This document shows, piece by piece, positions 12,870 to 26,353 of a stretch of 64,000 bases of DNA (position 1 is the first letter of the stretch; each line of letters starts with the position of its first letter). The notes beneath the pieces are model-generated. The model made no database searches, had not been told where the DNA came from, and worked only from the letters and a program-made list of their open reading frames with translations. The position numbers were made by a program, and so were the translations under genes. Origin of the DNA: Bugula neritina (taxonomy: Eukaryota > Bryozoa > Gymnolaemata > Cheilostomatida > Bugulidae); the NCBI GenBank assembly GCA_964035545.1, contig OZ037770.1:1532501-1596500 (forward strand), in the 5' to 3' direction.

Positions 12870-15640
12870 TTCCTCAGGATGTCAGCTTATCCTGATCCTA
12901 GTAAGGGTGTCTGCTGAATTAATGAGCATTTGTTTTCAGCTACTCCAAGTAGTGTCAGCCAGTCTACAATCTTGTATAAAGCTCCAAAGGCTCCAGTTAC
13001 AACGGGATAACTTTTTTGATGTTTTCCAAAGGCGGGTTTATTCTAGTGCTAAATTCTGATATTTTCCTAACTTTTCGAATTTTTTTCTTTTACTCTGTAG
13101 TTAACAGGGACTGTGATATCAATTATCGTTGTTTCAGCATTATGCTTGTCAACTACTAATATATCGGGTCTCCTAACTTTGATGACTACGTCAGTGTGTA
13201 TGTTAAAATCTTACAAGGTTTTCACATTATCATTTTCCAGTACTTATTCTGCTTGATGGCCGTACCAATTCTTACTTTTCTGAAACCCACGAAGTTCACA
13301 CAACTACTATTGAAATTATCAATGACAAAAGGTTGTTTTTTCTTATATTCTCCTTCTGCTACCTTCTCAAACTCACTCAATACATGCATCGAAGTTTTGT
13401 CTCTTGCGTTACACATTCCACACTTCTTGCTACCCTGTTCTCTCATCATAGCCACTTTATAATTTCTAGTAGTGAATAGTTGATTTTGCGCAACTGTCAG
13501 CAGTCCTTCTGTTTCCTTTTTCAGCCAACCATACTTCAACCAGTTCCAGGAAAATGCTTTCATGTCTTCCACCATTTTGATGTATTGACCACGTGAAGCT
13601 TTTCTTTACACTCATCAGTTCTTTCTATCACTTTATCATTATTTAGTTCTACCGCTGTTCTGTCTTTTAGGAAGGTATTCAGTGTGGTGTTTCTATCAGT
13701 CTATGTTATATTTATGTAGTCTGACATGCTGCAGTTTTCAATCTTTATGCATTTTTCAGTTGACAACATTCTTCTACCGCCTTCCCTTCTGCTAAAATAC
13801 AGCCTGCCTACATCTGCTCTCGGATATGGTGCACGGTTTGTTGTCATTAGCTTCCTTGTCTTTCAGTCTATATTTTTTAGCTCATGAAACAGTTCATTCA
13901 AGTATTCTATCTGTGTAATGCACTGCTGTTACTGCCCATGTGTTTATTGCTTGATTGTGTTCTCACCATTCAGTTTTGAATCCAGAACTTTTCTTATTTG
14001 TTTGTAGTACTCCTTGATCTTATTTTTCATTTCATATATTTGTATTCCATCAATCTCAAGAACTCCTAGATATTTATACGACTTCTCACCCAGATCTTTG
14101 ATTACCTGTTCATCAGGCAAACTGATTCCTGTGTCCTTAATTTTCTTTCCCTTTCAAATTTCATTTCTATATTCCTTGTGAAGATCCCGGCAGTGTTTAC
14201 CAAAGCTTCCAGTTCCCACTTTGATTTCCTATTTACCTTCAGGTCATCCACATATAGGAGATGGTTTGTTTTCTGTCTCGTCGAAATTTGCATCATTGAG
14301 CCGCTTCTGTCATGCGAATCGGTAGTTGGAGAAAAGGGATAGAGATAAAGAGTCTCCTTGGAAAATTCTTAGTTTGATCTTTATTTCTCCTATCTTTTCT
14401 TCCAGGTATTTCAGTTGTGTTATCCAGGTTTCATGCTTTTTCTTATCAACCTTATGACATTAATTGCTATTCCAGTTGTTTGCATCGTTTCTAAGATCTA
14501 ATTTCCTTGTCTTTACATATGCTCCAATTTGTTGCTAACTTTATTTAATCATTCTGCATTGGTATTATTTTTAGTTGGCTGACCCCATATATTTTATCAG
14601 AATGCTTTTGATTTCCTTGTCAGGTGCCTCTTTAGATGTACGTATTCATTTCCTCGTAATTCTTGATAAAAGCGCTTATCATTGTAAACATTGTGTTCTG
14701 ATTATATTGATCAACTCATTCTGTATATCTGTTTATCTTCTGGCTTACAGCTCTCAGGTTTTGCTTAAGTTTTTCAATCACTACACCACACTCTTTGTTC
14801 TTTATCCTATATTTTTCTTCAACCATTCTTCTCAATGAATCATTGTAAGCTCTACTTTTTCACTCTGCTATTTTACTTAAGTCTGATCTAATTTCTTTTT
14901 ATTTCTTCTGCAGTCGTATTTTCCATACTTGTACATTGTCAGTTTTTCTTTTTCCTTTTTGTTACACACTTGTTCTGTTACTATTTTTCGCACAAGCCAT
15001 GGTGGTGTTATTAAGCTCAATGGTATTAATAATCTCAACACAGTTTAGCACATCATTAATCTGTTTTACTGCCTGTAGTAATTTGACCCTCTCAATGTGC
15101 CTAAGGGCTCTTAGTGTTGGTCGATCATTAGATAGTTTGTTATGCTCATTTATAATTTTTCTACTAACACTTTTTCTACCTCTGAACTAGGTACTCTTAA
15201 AATTCTCATGGCTGATTTATATGCTATCTCATGTTGTACTATAACATCCTCTATTTGCAAATTTAGCTCTTCATTATATCTTCTTCACCAATTGATGTGC
15301 CTAGTTCTTGCAAGGTTCCTTCTTCAATCTTATGGAGTTCTTCTTCCATAAAATGCTTGTGTTTCTTCATAGTTCTTGCTTAATCCGCTAGTCTCTATTC
15401 GCTGATGTTAAACTCTCCTCTGTTTTCCAGCGTTTGCACATTCTTTTTAAATAATTCTTTGATCCGGGTCTACAGAGCTCATACATTGTTTTTCTATAAC
15501 CTCTCAATTTGGGTGCACTTTTGAAGCAGCATTTCATGACAACTTTGTTTTCTTCTCTTGAGTATTTTCTTTTAGTTGTGCCATTAACGGGTTGACGGCC
15601 GTAGGTTGCCTGGCCCTCCACATACCCACTGCCAGACGAG
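12870..15640 (-). mobile_element. Decayed non-LTR retrotransposon with REL-type endonuclease (R2/R4-like)
   Basis: Minus-strand fragments appear in element order, in several frames: an N-terminal domain (15621-15388, with KRKYSREENK and KLRGYRKTMYEL); reverse transcriptase motif FQGDSLSL (14363-14340) and the catalytic LLYVDDLKV box within 14296-14102; the thumb-region motif SYKYLGVLEIDGI (about 14080-14040); the zinc-knuckle CGMCNARDKTSMHVLSE in 13575-13222 (C-x2-C-x8-H); and the endonuclease RRPDILVVDK with IIDITVP (about 13185-13115). These match the single-ORF, site-specific-type non-LTR elements common in invertebrates. Frameshifts and stops separate every block, so it is dead. Confidence 0.85.
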
Positions 15641-15659
15641 ACATGCCATGTTTAGTTGG

Positions 15660-17790
15660 ACATACCATTAACGTCGTTGGCTTTATTAGTTCTATTTTAA
15701 TGGATCATATTATTATTTTTAATTATTATTATTATCACTATCAGTAGCAAATAAATAATTTTATATTTGTTATTAGTTACTACTTATAGAAATTGAGTGC
15801 CACAGCTTGAGGGTTATAAAGTCAGTCTTAGTCAATGTAATGGGGATGCTGATACTGACATTTGGCTTTGAGCTCATAGTTAAATTGCTAACAACTATAC
15901 CTAAGGATAACAGGAGTGTTAAAATGTTAGTTTATAAGGATTATAACCTTAGAGTGGAGATATTATTCTCAATTTATTTAGTTTTTACTTTACTAACTTT
16001 TATTTTATTCATCAACCTTACTGTCTATTTAAATAGCAAACTAAAGAATAATTATGAAGGCCTTTGAATTGAAGTACTTTTCTGTAGCTGCATGATTAGA
16101 TTTCAAGTATTAAAATAACATACTAAGACAGAATACCATTATATGAGCTAGATTTATAAAGTAAAGAAGATTTCTTTGTTAATCAAAATATAGGTGTCAC
16201 ATATGCCTATTTTTAAGATTATGTTCTTATATGTGCTGTCTTTTTAATATTTTTAAAGTGCTACATTTTGAGGGTAGCCTACATCAATATGACTGCCCTG
16301 TAATTGCTTGTCAACTATAAGAGTTAGACCTATAAACTGTCTCATTTTCAAATTATCTTTACTTTTCTAATTGATGTTAACATGACTATTCCTATTAGTA
16401 TTTTGGTGTTTACCATTAGTAATGTTTGAACTAACATCAATATCATTGTTAATTTGTCTAATTATTCAAATTTTAATATTCATCATTTGTGAACAGTAAT
16501 AAAATTTTGTCTTTCTTAAATTAATGTGATGCTAGATTAGCTACTCTAGCAAGTGTGTATTGTGCAATGAGTACTAATGCCATATTTTTGCACTTCTTGT
16601 TCTATATAATTTAGATTTAAGGTAACAATTCCTAAAGCTATCACATAATGCTGCTATCAGTTATAAAGATGTCACTGATCCAAACATTGAAAACCAGCTG
16701 AGTGCATGCAAGGTTGAAAACTTATTTTCTCTGGTTAGGTAAGTAGAAAGGTATTTGCTGTAATTTACAACTATTTTGTTTTCAACATCCTTGATGTCCA
16801 TCTCTAAAAGATAAGTAGCACATAATGGTACCTGTTTTACTTAGCAGAAGAAATTATTGTCAAAGCTCTATTACTACATTTTAAATTGTATGACACTCTT
16901 TTGACTACATTTGATTTCATATCTCAAATAATTATATTTCTGACTCATGAAACTGTAACCACACACTTGAGAACAAAATAAATAATGATATGGAAGCTTT
17001 CTTTAACTTTGTCAATTTAGTCAACAGCCAATGACTGAAAACATGTTTTGTACACTATTGATTGCCTCTCTATTTCCGCTATAAGGCAGAAATTTTAATC
17101 TCAAAATTTAAGACACTGGCAATTCTTCCCAATAATACGTTGTTCAAAACAAATATTTTTTGCCAAGTAATATAGTATTTAATTATATTTTTTAGTCAAA
17201 GAAATTTGTTTGGTTTCTTGTGTCATCTTGAATAGGTTGTTATTCATTATCTTTTTCTTCGTGTTATGGCTATGAGTGTATATAACCTTTGCTGACAGGT
17301 TTTTCCCCCATCACTATATGTTTCTCTGTTTACTCTCTAACAGTTTTATTTCCGTTCATTTTTTAGAGTTTACTAAAATGACATGGGTGTGCTTTGTTGT
17401 GGCTCCTAATTGAGCGCATCCGTTGAGATTATTGGAAGTTTTGTTGAAACTGAGCTGAGGCCTCTTATTCCTAAAGGCAAGAATTTGAGTCATCTTAGCT
17501 ACTTGTAGCATATCAACATCGAACAGCACCATTCCACTACTCTAAGCTTACGGTTTTGGCTGCATTAGATCAACAGGTAAGTTTAATAGTTTGTATTTCG
17601 TACACTATTTCATGATGTCTGTTCAGCATTTACTTGGTAGCACACATTTATAGATTTTGCATTCTTTTAGTTTTTTGCAGTACAACTTTTCTACGCAACT
17701 ATTACACTGTTGTTGCTGTTAATTGTAGTTTATTCTGCTTGACCATGCAATTATTGAATTATGTTGCAAAGGTGATTGAGTCCTTTTATT
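15660..17790. other. AT-rich spacer, no supported gene
   Basis: A strong splice-donor-like CAACAG|GTAAGT at 17575-17584 ends a 70-base open stretch after a TTAG at about 17502, but nothing else supports an exon. The 86-residue frame at 15807 has hydrophobic stretches without recognisable family. Confidence 0.4.
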
Positions 17791-17793
17791 TAA

Positions 17794-18158
17794 TTTAGTA
17801 CACACTGGAAATCTGCAGTTTTTAGCCATTTTTACATTTTAGCTGCTAATGAACAATGCTTTTTGCTTAAAATTAGTGAGACATCAAGAAATACACCTAA
17901 ATAATCAAGGTTCTTCTTAATTTTGCATGATTTCTCATGTTTTTTCCTATTTATTCATTTTATTTGGATTGCCTACTGTTACAAACTAACCGTGGCGATC
18001 CCCAGTCAGAAGTTGCTGTAATTAGAAAAAAAGCATAGGAAATCAAAGAAAATTAAAAAGAGCCTTGATTATTTAGGTGTATTTATTGATATTTTTTTAG
18101 TTTCGGGCCAAAACTCATGTTCATTAGCAAAAACTTGAGATCTTCAGTATGTACTAAC
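17794..18158. mobile_element. Fold-back (MITE-like) element with long diverged inverted repeats
   Basis: Ends TTTAGTACACACTGGAAATC and its inverse (AGATCTTCAGTATGTACTAA); the inner arms share AATACACCTAAATAATCAAG near 17890 and its complement near 18060. The whole unit folds into a stem of roughly 150 bp. No coding capacity. Confidence 0.6.
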
Positions 18159-18159
18159 T

Positions 18160-21100
18160 TAAATAAAATGAACCAATCCCAGTAAATTTCTGCATTTTCT
18201 AATACTTCTTAAATTTACACCTAAAATAGTGCTGTCTTAAGAAAATGACACTAGCTGCTGTTTTCATGTATGTGCCCCAATTGTATATAATGCTGTTGAT
18301 TTGTTTAGTGCTTTTTCTATTTGTTTGTTATATAACTTTTCTTTTATGGTTGTTGCCAGCACCTAAAGCATTATTCATTAGTGTCAATTAATTTCTACTC
18401 ACAGTTTTACTGTTACATAGTTTATAAAGCCCTTGTGTCAACTTTTCTAAATATCCTGGTTAAAATTGTTCTACTTGATGAATGGCATAGGGCATATGCA
18501 ATAGCAAAACAGTTGCAGGCTGTTTTGGAAAAAAAATTGTGCATATAACCTTTATTTTATACACGTTATTTAGGCTTTGGTAGAACTGTTGGAGAGCCTT
18601 CCTCTTGAATAAAGCTACTCAACTTCCCGGATTCTACTTTATTGACATTAACCCACTACCTACAAAACGCCTTGAAATTTAGCTAATAAATTATGTATTT
18701 TGTGATTTTTTTTAAATGTACAATGTTATGTATAAATTACAATCAGTTTATATATATATACATATCTTTTACTACTTAGTATTACAGTGTAAAAAGCATT
18801 TCAGGGTTAACAATTTAATTAATTGGCCCTAACAGTAATTATGTATAATACAGATTTGCAGATGCTTTAAATGAACCCAAAAAGCTGATGTTGTTAAACA
18901 GTGTACAAAATAGTCACCTCATATCAGCCAGACATGCTTAGTCATTACCTAGCATTAAAATCATATTATGAATGCAGTCAAGTTTTGATATACATCCCTA
19001 TTATTGATAGTTTGTGAACCAGCAATTAAATATCAAGAAGCAATATTACTAACCAATGTGCTGGTTAAAGAGTTTCAAGTTGTAGTTATAGTATCAAACT
19101 ATTATAATGGCATAAAAACTATCAGTTAAAACATCTTATTAATATTTACTACAGGAATACATATTATAGGTGTGCTAAAAATCTGGTAGAAGCATCAATT
19201 ATTTTAGATGTTTTGGATTTAGTATCTCTGTACTATAATGTAATATACAGAACATCAGGTGCTGTCTCCACAGTGCATTGATGGCACTAATGAATATTGA
19301 TACATGCAGGCAGTGTTGGTAATGATTTATTGAAATAGGAGTTTAAAAACTGTTTAAACAACAATAAAAAGCCTGAGATTAGTCCAAGGAGAGGGGTATT
19401 TCAAGCTAGCAGATGAGCAATATAGATGTGAAAGTCTTGCCTAAAAATCATTATTGTTATATCTAGTCATTAATTTCTTGCAATAGATCAATTTCACTAT
19501 TGAGAAGAACAAAATTAGCTAGTAAACACTGTAATAGAGTCAAGGCACTTTGGCAGTGCTAGTTTAAAATAAACCTGGGATAGTCGAATAGCAGAAGTAC
19601 TTTTTGATGCATAATATAATTATGTACAGCTTAAGATTTTGCAATACTGTGTTTTCAGTGCGATATTAATTTCAATAGCTACATTAAAATAATGTACAAT
19701 TCTAGCAAGTGATGCAAAATCTTCTAAGATGCTATGACTGTAGCAGTTTGCTACTAGTCTCAAGTAACAAACCAAATAGCCTTTCTTTGTGCCATCATTC
19801 AAATGCCAAACAAATAACTCATTCACTCTGTAACAACAAGGTGGTCTCCCAAGTAGATTGTTGGACATTTCAGGCATTAATAACCAAAAGCTTTTCACTT
19901 TGGCATAATTGTATAGTTACCCAGCTAAATAAATAATGTATTCATGGTATTGTAATTCCAAGCCATGCATTTATCTGTGAATGCAGCTAAGTATTTAATA
20001 CGGCCATATATTTATGTACTATGTAGCAATGCCTAATGTAGCTGTCAAGCTTCTACTTATACTCATTTTACTGATGCTTTACTTCTGATTACATGATTAC
20101 AAACATAGCAGTTCAAACAAAATTATTTTAGATAGGAATAAATATAATGCTCCTAGCAAATGTTGTAAAACTATTTTCCAAAAACATATACTTTGCAAAC
20201 AAACTTTTCAGAAAGTTATAATGCATTTATCATATTATTGTTTCATTTAAAAGTTATAATGATAGAATATTATACTTAAAACACACTCAAATTTTTAGAT
20301 TCTTGTAATATTGTTAAACAAGAGTTAACAGTAAGATTGGCTGTAGAGTAGAATGTTTAGCTGTTTGTACTGAAGCTAACAAGTAACTGGCATTAAAAAG
20401 AGATGTAGATAAAAAGTGACAGAATAACAACTGGCTTGTATATTGGTAGTGCAAAAAGCTGTATATAACAGTTTAAACAAATACCCATTAGAATAAATGG
20501 TAACCCAGTACTTAAAATGTGGTATGTCATAATACATATTTGTGGTGTATTGACTAGGCTAGATCAACACATAGCACTATATAATTGCTTTAGTATTTAC
20601 AATTAGTTTGTGGTCTGGTGGGATTTGTTGATAGCCATTGTCTTTATTAACATAACAGTTTCATAAAATTAGCAGTTTTCCTTACTCACCTAGTTAATTT
20701 TTAAGATTTATGTACAATATTTACATATTAGGATCTAAAAAATATCTTCAACCAGTGAATATCAAAATAATGATTAAAGACATATTTTATGTCATATTTT
20801 TGTGGCAATCTAAATAATAAGCTGGTCTAAATTGTACTTGTGCAAACAGAACCAGCTCATGAATATATGTTGTCTTCTTTTAACTTGACAGTTAATCTAA
20901 TATGGATGTGTATTTTATACTTGCTTTTGTGTTTAAGGTGATAAAATTGCACTGGTAAGGTAAATAAACATTGCTTGTTTGGCATGCTTTTGCATGGCAT
21001 TGCATATTATGCTAAACTAATGGCCAGTTTTGCAGTAGCTTCACCATAACCTTCAAAAGAATGCAAATATCATCTAATTATTGTAAGCTTTTTAAGTTAA

Positions 21101-24100
21101 TTTGTCTAGCTATAAACACATGTAAAACTATTAGGCTATTCCAATTTCACGATATACATAGCTCTATAATTCTGAAAAACTGCTAGGTAGAGTGGAAATT
21201 AAACATGATCTATTCATTGCTAAAGTATTACAGCTAAGAATAATATATATGTGATTACCTGAGTGATATCACAATCTTCACTTGCTAAGTTAGTTTAAAT
21301 ATACAGGAAAAAAAATTAATCTGGAGAAAGATTATATATTATGAGAAGCTGTTTTTGTAATAATCTCCTGCTCTAGGGTGATTTAGAAGAATTGTTTTAA
21401 TGCAAAACTTTTGCATACATGAGTTGAATAAAATCATTGAGAGTTTTATGAAGGTCTATTTGTGTATAGGTAGCCCTAATGCATGTCACAACTCAAGTTT
21501 TTAAATTTTATGTAATTTGTGGTGCAAAGTTGCAAATAAAAACCTTATTTTAATAATACTTAGACATATGCAAGCAATAAAGATAATGAAAAAAATGCTA
21601 TAGTTGCTAATTAGCTAATATTACTTGCATATGATGCAAATATTTGTATGCATGCATGTTTAGTTTATTAGCATTGGTTAGATATAATTGAATATATAGA
21701 TTTGATGTGGAAATTGAAGAAAATCAATATGTTGTGTTCTATATACAACAACAGTTTTTAGATTGGTTTGTTAATTACTTCATAAATCATTTATTACTTC
21801 ATGCAATATTTGTTCCTGCAATTTTGCAGAGTGGCAAAATGCATTTCAAAGACATATATTAAGTGATTTTAATTATACTAGAATTTTCAAACCAAGAATT
21901 TTTGGGGAGTTTTCTTCTTCCTAAGACATATGTGGCAATTGAACACATAATAAGTTGTAGGCCACAACTCCTTTATACAACCTTGCAAGAAATTATGCAG
22001 CCATTTAAATAAAAAAGGAATTATTGAATTTATTAATTCAACATCATTAGTATTTTATAAATATTTGTTGCATTTAATTAATAAGCATAAAATTTGTTTT
22101 ACAAATACTGTAATTAACAGCATGGTAAAAATATATTATATATACTGGTATATATTTTGTATTGTATTAGATTTAGGCTACATTGCTAATTAAAATAAGT
22201 TAATGGCTAAGTTTAAATATCTTCGACTTATAGATTACATTTTAATGTGCTATAAAAATTTAACTCGTTTGTTACGACATTTCTCCATGCATAAAAGCAA
22301 AACTTACGGCAAGAAATCCTTAGCTAGAAAGATAAATAATAATTTACTTTAATTACATCAAAAGCTAATATCAGCAAGCATTCTATAAATAATGGGAATT
22401 TACCTAGTGTAATTTTTCTTAAACTAGCTAAGCTTGCTTGGTACTTTAATAAGTTTATTGGCATAGTGTATTATGTTATACTTATATATTTTTAAGACTT
22501 TAAGGAAAATGATGTTTTAGCTGCGTTATTCCTAATGCAAGCCTTATAAATTTACAATATATACTAAAATATTATATTTGTAATTAGAAAGAAAACAAAT
22601 TACTTTCATAAACTTATAATTATTGCATTCTGTTATTGTTAATGCTAGAATAACAAATTGAACACGGCATATGCTTCCCTAACCAGATGCTTTTAAACGG
22701 ATTAAAAATAATTTGTCAATTTCTAATTATGAGGAACAAACTCCTCGGTAGTTTCTACATTTGCGCATGATTTTATCAAGATAGGCTTGCTTTTGTGTCA
22801 ACCTTTAGCCAGTGCAACTATACTTTATGTAACGAGTAAAACAGACTCATTTCAAAGTACACAGTCTAAAGGGTAGGAATTACTACAAAGAAAAGTGCCG
22901 GTTAAAAGTTAATTATAATTGGAAATAAGGTGAAATATCAGTCAGAAATTAAAAAGTGTCAACTAAAAAGGTGTATTGTTATTTCTTTTTGGCTTAATGG
23001 AAATGTTTTTTGAGGAAGAAGTACGAGAAACATCTAGGAGGGGTTCATATCCACCACTGGCGACTACCTGTTTATTGATGAAGAACTATCCAATGATAGT
23101 ACAGTATTATGGTCTTTTGCCTTATAATTGGCTTTGATTTTTTTATGTCTAATTACGAGATACTAAACAGATGCACAGTATGTTGTGCATAGGCAGTTTT
23201 TTTATGTCTCTAAACAACATTCTAGGAAAATATATACTGGCTACAGCAGTGGAACATGGAGGGCTTAAAATTTTACTTATTATGCAACAACTTTTTCAGA
23301 AATTTCTTTTGAAAAACTAAAAAAGTATATAAAAGAGGAGTGCAAGAGCTAACTTTTCATGTATAATTTGTTAATGTGAGACAAAAACTGTTTGAGCTAT
23401 CCCCTGGAAACCGTTCATATATAACATAAAGCAGTGCCTGAATCTCGAAAGTAGTAACCTTTAACTAACTGTGTTGCCTCACAAAAAAGATAATTGTTTT
23501 CCTATATAAACTCTAAAGAGTTGAGTCAAACGAGTGTGGTGGTCAGGTTTTAAAGTTCATTATAATTCACAGCGCGCAGATTTACCTAATGAAAAACAAC
23601 AACATGTTAGCCAATAATAGAGCTAAAAATAGGAAGTCTTATATATTATTCCAGCAGCATTTGTATAACCTAAAGCATTTCATTTTAGTACATTATTTTG
23701 AAAAGGTCTTTTATAGAAAGGAATGAATTGGTGCATGGCTACTAGTCCCATGTGGGAAAGTCATATGCACACTTTATGTATTTAAAGCAAATTCCTGTTA
23801 TAAGCTCATGTTGCCTGAGGCTAACTTTCATCAATCTAACGTTTATGCTGTAACTGGGTGGATGATTGCTTAGGAAATGGGATGATCAGGATTGTTTATG
23901 GCTTTGTTCGTGCAAACACTTCGATGCACCATTAGCTTGCCAGCTATATTATTCTTCAAAGTAGGTAATTAATTTTGGTGATTCTAAGTTCATTTGGGTG
24001 CCGCAATGTTAATTTTGTTTTTAGGTATGTGTTGAAATACTTTATATGCACTTTCATAAATTCTCGTTCTACATACCTTCTTTTGTTGCTGCTTGCATAT

Positions 24101-24870
24101 TTCCAAATAAGCGTAACTTTTAAACGGAATTACATTTTACCACATTATCCAATCTAAAGATCTCCAAATAAAATGATTCTTAAAAAGCCCCATAATAAAC
24201 TTAGAACAGCAGTTGCATGAGGCAATACCTAAGCACCCTGCATTAGCACCTGTTTCTAATTAAAGTGTGTCGCTATTTGAATCAAATTAGTGTCTGGAAA
24301 AAGTATTTACAGCTGTAATTAACATAACTCATCATATGGTGGGAAAAATGTTCAATCTTTAATTGCAATCACTATATCTGTAAATGCAAGTGTATCCTGC
24401 CTTAGAAATGTATGCTGTAAATAACTCAAAGCCCTGTCATTGATATTCCAGACTTGACTAACGAAGACTCATCAAACTGTGCTTAAATACATTTGCTTTT
24501 CATGCATTCAGCTGATTATAGCTACCAAAGTGCTTGTGAGCAAAACTGTTGTGGCCTATGTGCTGTGTACAACATATTATATAGCACTTTTGTTCATACA
24601 TTTCTTATTTAAGTTACATCTTCTGTTTATGAACTCTCATTTAGTCTTCTAACTGTTAAGTAGTTTTTAGGTACAGTTTTCTCTAACTTGTCATAAGTCA
24701 CAAAGCCATGCTTTACGTGTATTACCAAAATTTTGTTTCACAAACCCATTGTTTACAAAATGTAATTGTTTGAAAGAGATGCAAACTTTCTTGTGTGCAA
24801 AAATATCACACTGGTAGTACTATGCAAAAACAACTATATATGGTTAGACATTTGAAACATGAACTTAGAT
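18160..24870. other. AT-rich spacer, no supported gene
   Basis: Read on both strands. Only short frames, no domain, no clear repeat larger than simple AT patches. Confidence 0.45.
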
Positions 24871-25218
24871 AAAAATGGCACAGGTAAAAATAGTGCAGCT
24901 TAAATATTGGGGTTTGCGGTGAGGATTAGAAATTTAGAATGGGGTTTAGGTTGAGGGGTTTAAGGGCTGGTGGCTTGAGTTTGGGCTTTGAGTTAAATTA
25001 ATGTTAATTTTTCCAAACCACCATCTAAAACCTCAACCTCAAACTATTTGGAGGTGGTTTGGGGTTTAAAGAAATGCATTGCAATAATTTAATTTATATA
25101 GACCTCAACCCCAAACCCAAATCTCTACTCCCAAACCCCATCCTAAATCTCCAATCTCTCACCTCAAACCCAAAAATTTAAAATGTGCCATTTTACCTAC
25201 TGTTCCATTTGTGCCATT
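24871..25218. repeat. Fold-back repeat with telomere-like GGGTTT-rich arms
   Basis: The left arm (24871-25010) has AAATGGCAC, then many GGGTTT/GGTTTAGG/TTGAGG units. The right arm (25022-25218) is C-rich (CCCAAACCC, CCTCAACC) and ends GTGCCATT, the inverse of the left end. The arms pair imperfectly. Confidence 0.6.
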
Positions 25219-25318
25219 ATTACTGACGTGCTATGATCACTAATATGATAAGCAGTGCATAAAGTGCATTCATTTTAGATTGAATGAATTTATTTTGAAA
25301 TAAAGAGTTTATTGGGGA

Positions 25319-25403
25319 CACACGCACACACACACACATATATATGTATGTATATAATATGTATATGTATACATACACACACATATATATATATATATAT
25401 ATA
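25319..25403. repeat. Compound (CA)n/(TA)n microsatellite
   Basis: CACACACACA then TATATGTATG and TATATATATA. Lies just left of the Penelope-like element. Confidence 0.85.
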
Positions 25404-25466
25404 GTAAAATGAGGGTTTATAAAACGTTACTAGAGTGCTCTATAGAAATAAATCTAGAGCGTAAAC

Positions 25467-25644
25467 ATTAGAAGAAATAAAATGAGATTTGATTAATATA
25501 ATGGCATTTATTACTAGTAGTTTCGTACACAAGAACGATGTGCACTCGTCAGATAAATTAGCCACTATGAATGCTTACAACTATAAATAATGTAATATGC
25601 AAATGTACACAGATTAAAGCTAGAAGATCAAAATATAACAAAAA
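25467..25644 (-). repeat. Left inverted repeat (pLTR) of the Penelope-like element
   Basis: 178 bp, reverse complement of 26183-26360 with no mismatch seen. It lies downstream of the coding part, in sense orientation. Confidence 0.85.
25508..25567 (-). ncRNA. Candidate hammerhead ribozyme in the pLTR (sense copy)
   Basis: The core CTGACGA (25552-25546) is followed by stem II GTGCACA/TGTGTAC (seven pairs, one G-U, with a seven-base loop) and GAAAC (25524-25520), then a near-palindromic ACTACTAGTAAT that could form a short or dimeric stem III before a TA cleavage site. Hammerheads are known in Penelope-like elements. Stem I pairing is weak in my reading, so activity is uncertain. Confidence 0.5.
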
Positions 25645-26182
25645 GTAGCATTGTAATTAATTGGCTATGTTACAGCATTCTTGAGTAGAAATTTACTACT
25701 ATGTCTGCATATGGATAAAAAGTCATAGCGCTTATTGAGGGAAGACAACTGTGGCTTATAAAGAATGAAAAATTTTTCCCATGAGCATAGCTGACAGATT
25801 TTAGTGTTGTTGTTGTATGGTTGAGTTTTTCTGAGAATTTTCCAGGATATGGTAAAATCCAGACCTTTGTCTTTTAAGGTCCAGATGTGTTTACTCAACT
25901 CAGTTTGCATGCGCTTGGTTGGGTGTCTGAAAGAAGCAAGGTGGTTGTAGTATCTTGCCTTGAATGCAGTGGAGGAAATTCCTATATATGTTTCAGCAGT
26001 ATCTTTTGATGGGACGGATACTTTGGCCTGGTACACAATGTTTGAGGTGGTGCATTCTCCTGGGAGCGGGCATGTCTTTACATTTCTACAGTTACAGCCT
26101 GCCTGTGATATAGTGGTAGTGTTGCATTTAGTAACACTTCTGTTGTGAGCAGTGATGGTCTGCTCTAAATTTTTGTTATTTG

Positions 26183-26353
26183 TTTTTGTTATATTTTGAT
26201 CTTCTAGCTTTAATCTGTGTACATTTGCATATTACATTATTTATAGTTGTAAGCATTCATAGTGGCTAATTTATCTGACGAGTGCACATCGTTCTTGTGT
26301 ACGAAACTACTAGTAATAAATGCCATTATATTAATCAAATCTCATTTTATTTC

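Noticed and set aside
17470-17584. Protein-coding exon ending at CAACAG|GTAAGT
   Set aside because: Only about 70 bases are open, no start or partner exon is evident, and the composition gives no support.
16600-24860. Spliced gene across this gap
   Set aside because: Scanning for consecutive donor/acceptor pairs joined by open frame found none with a recognisable domain.
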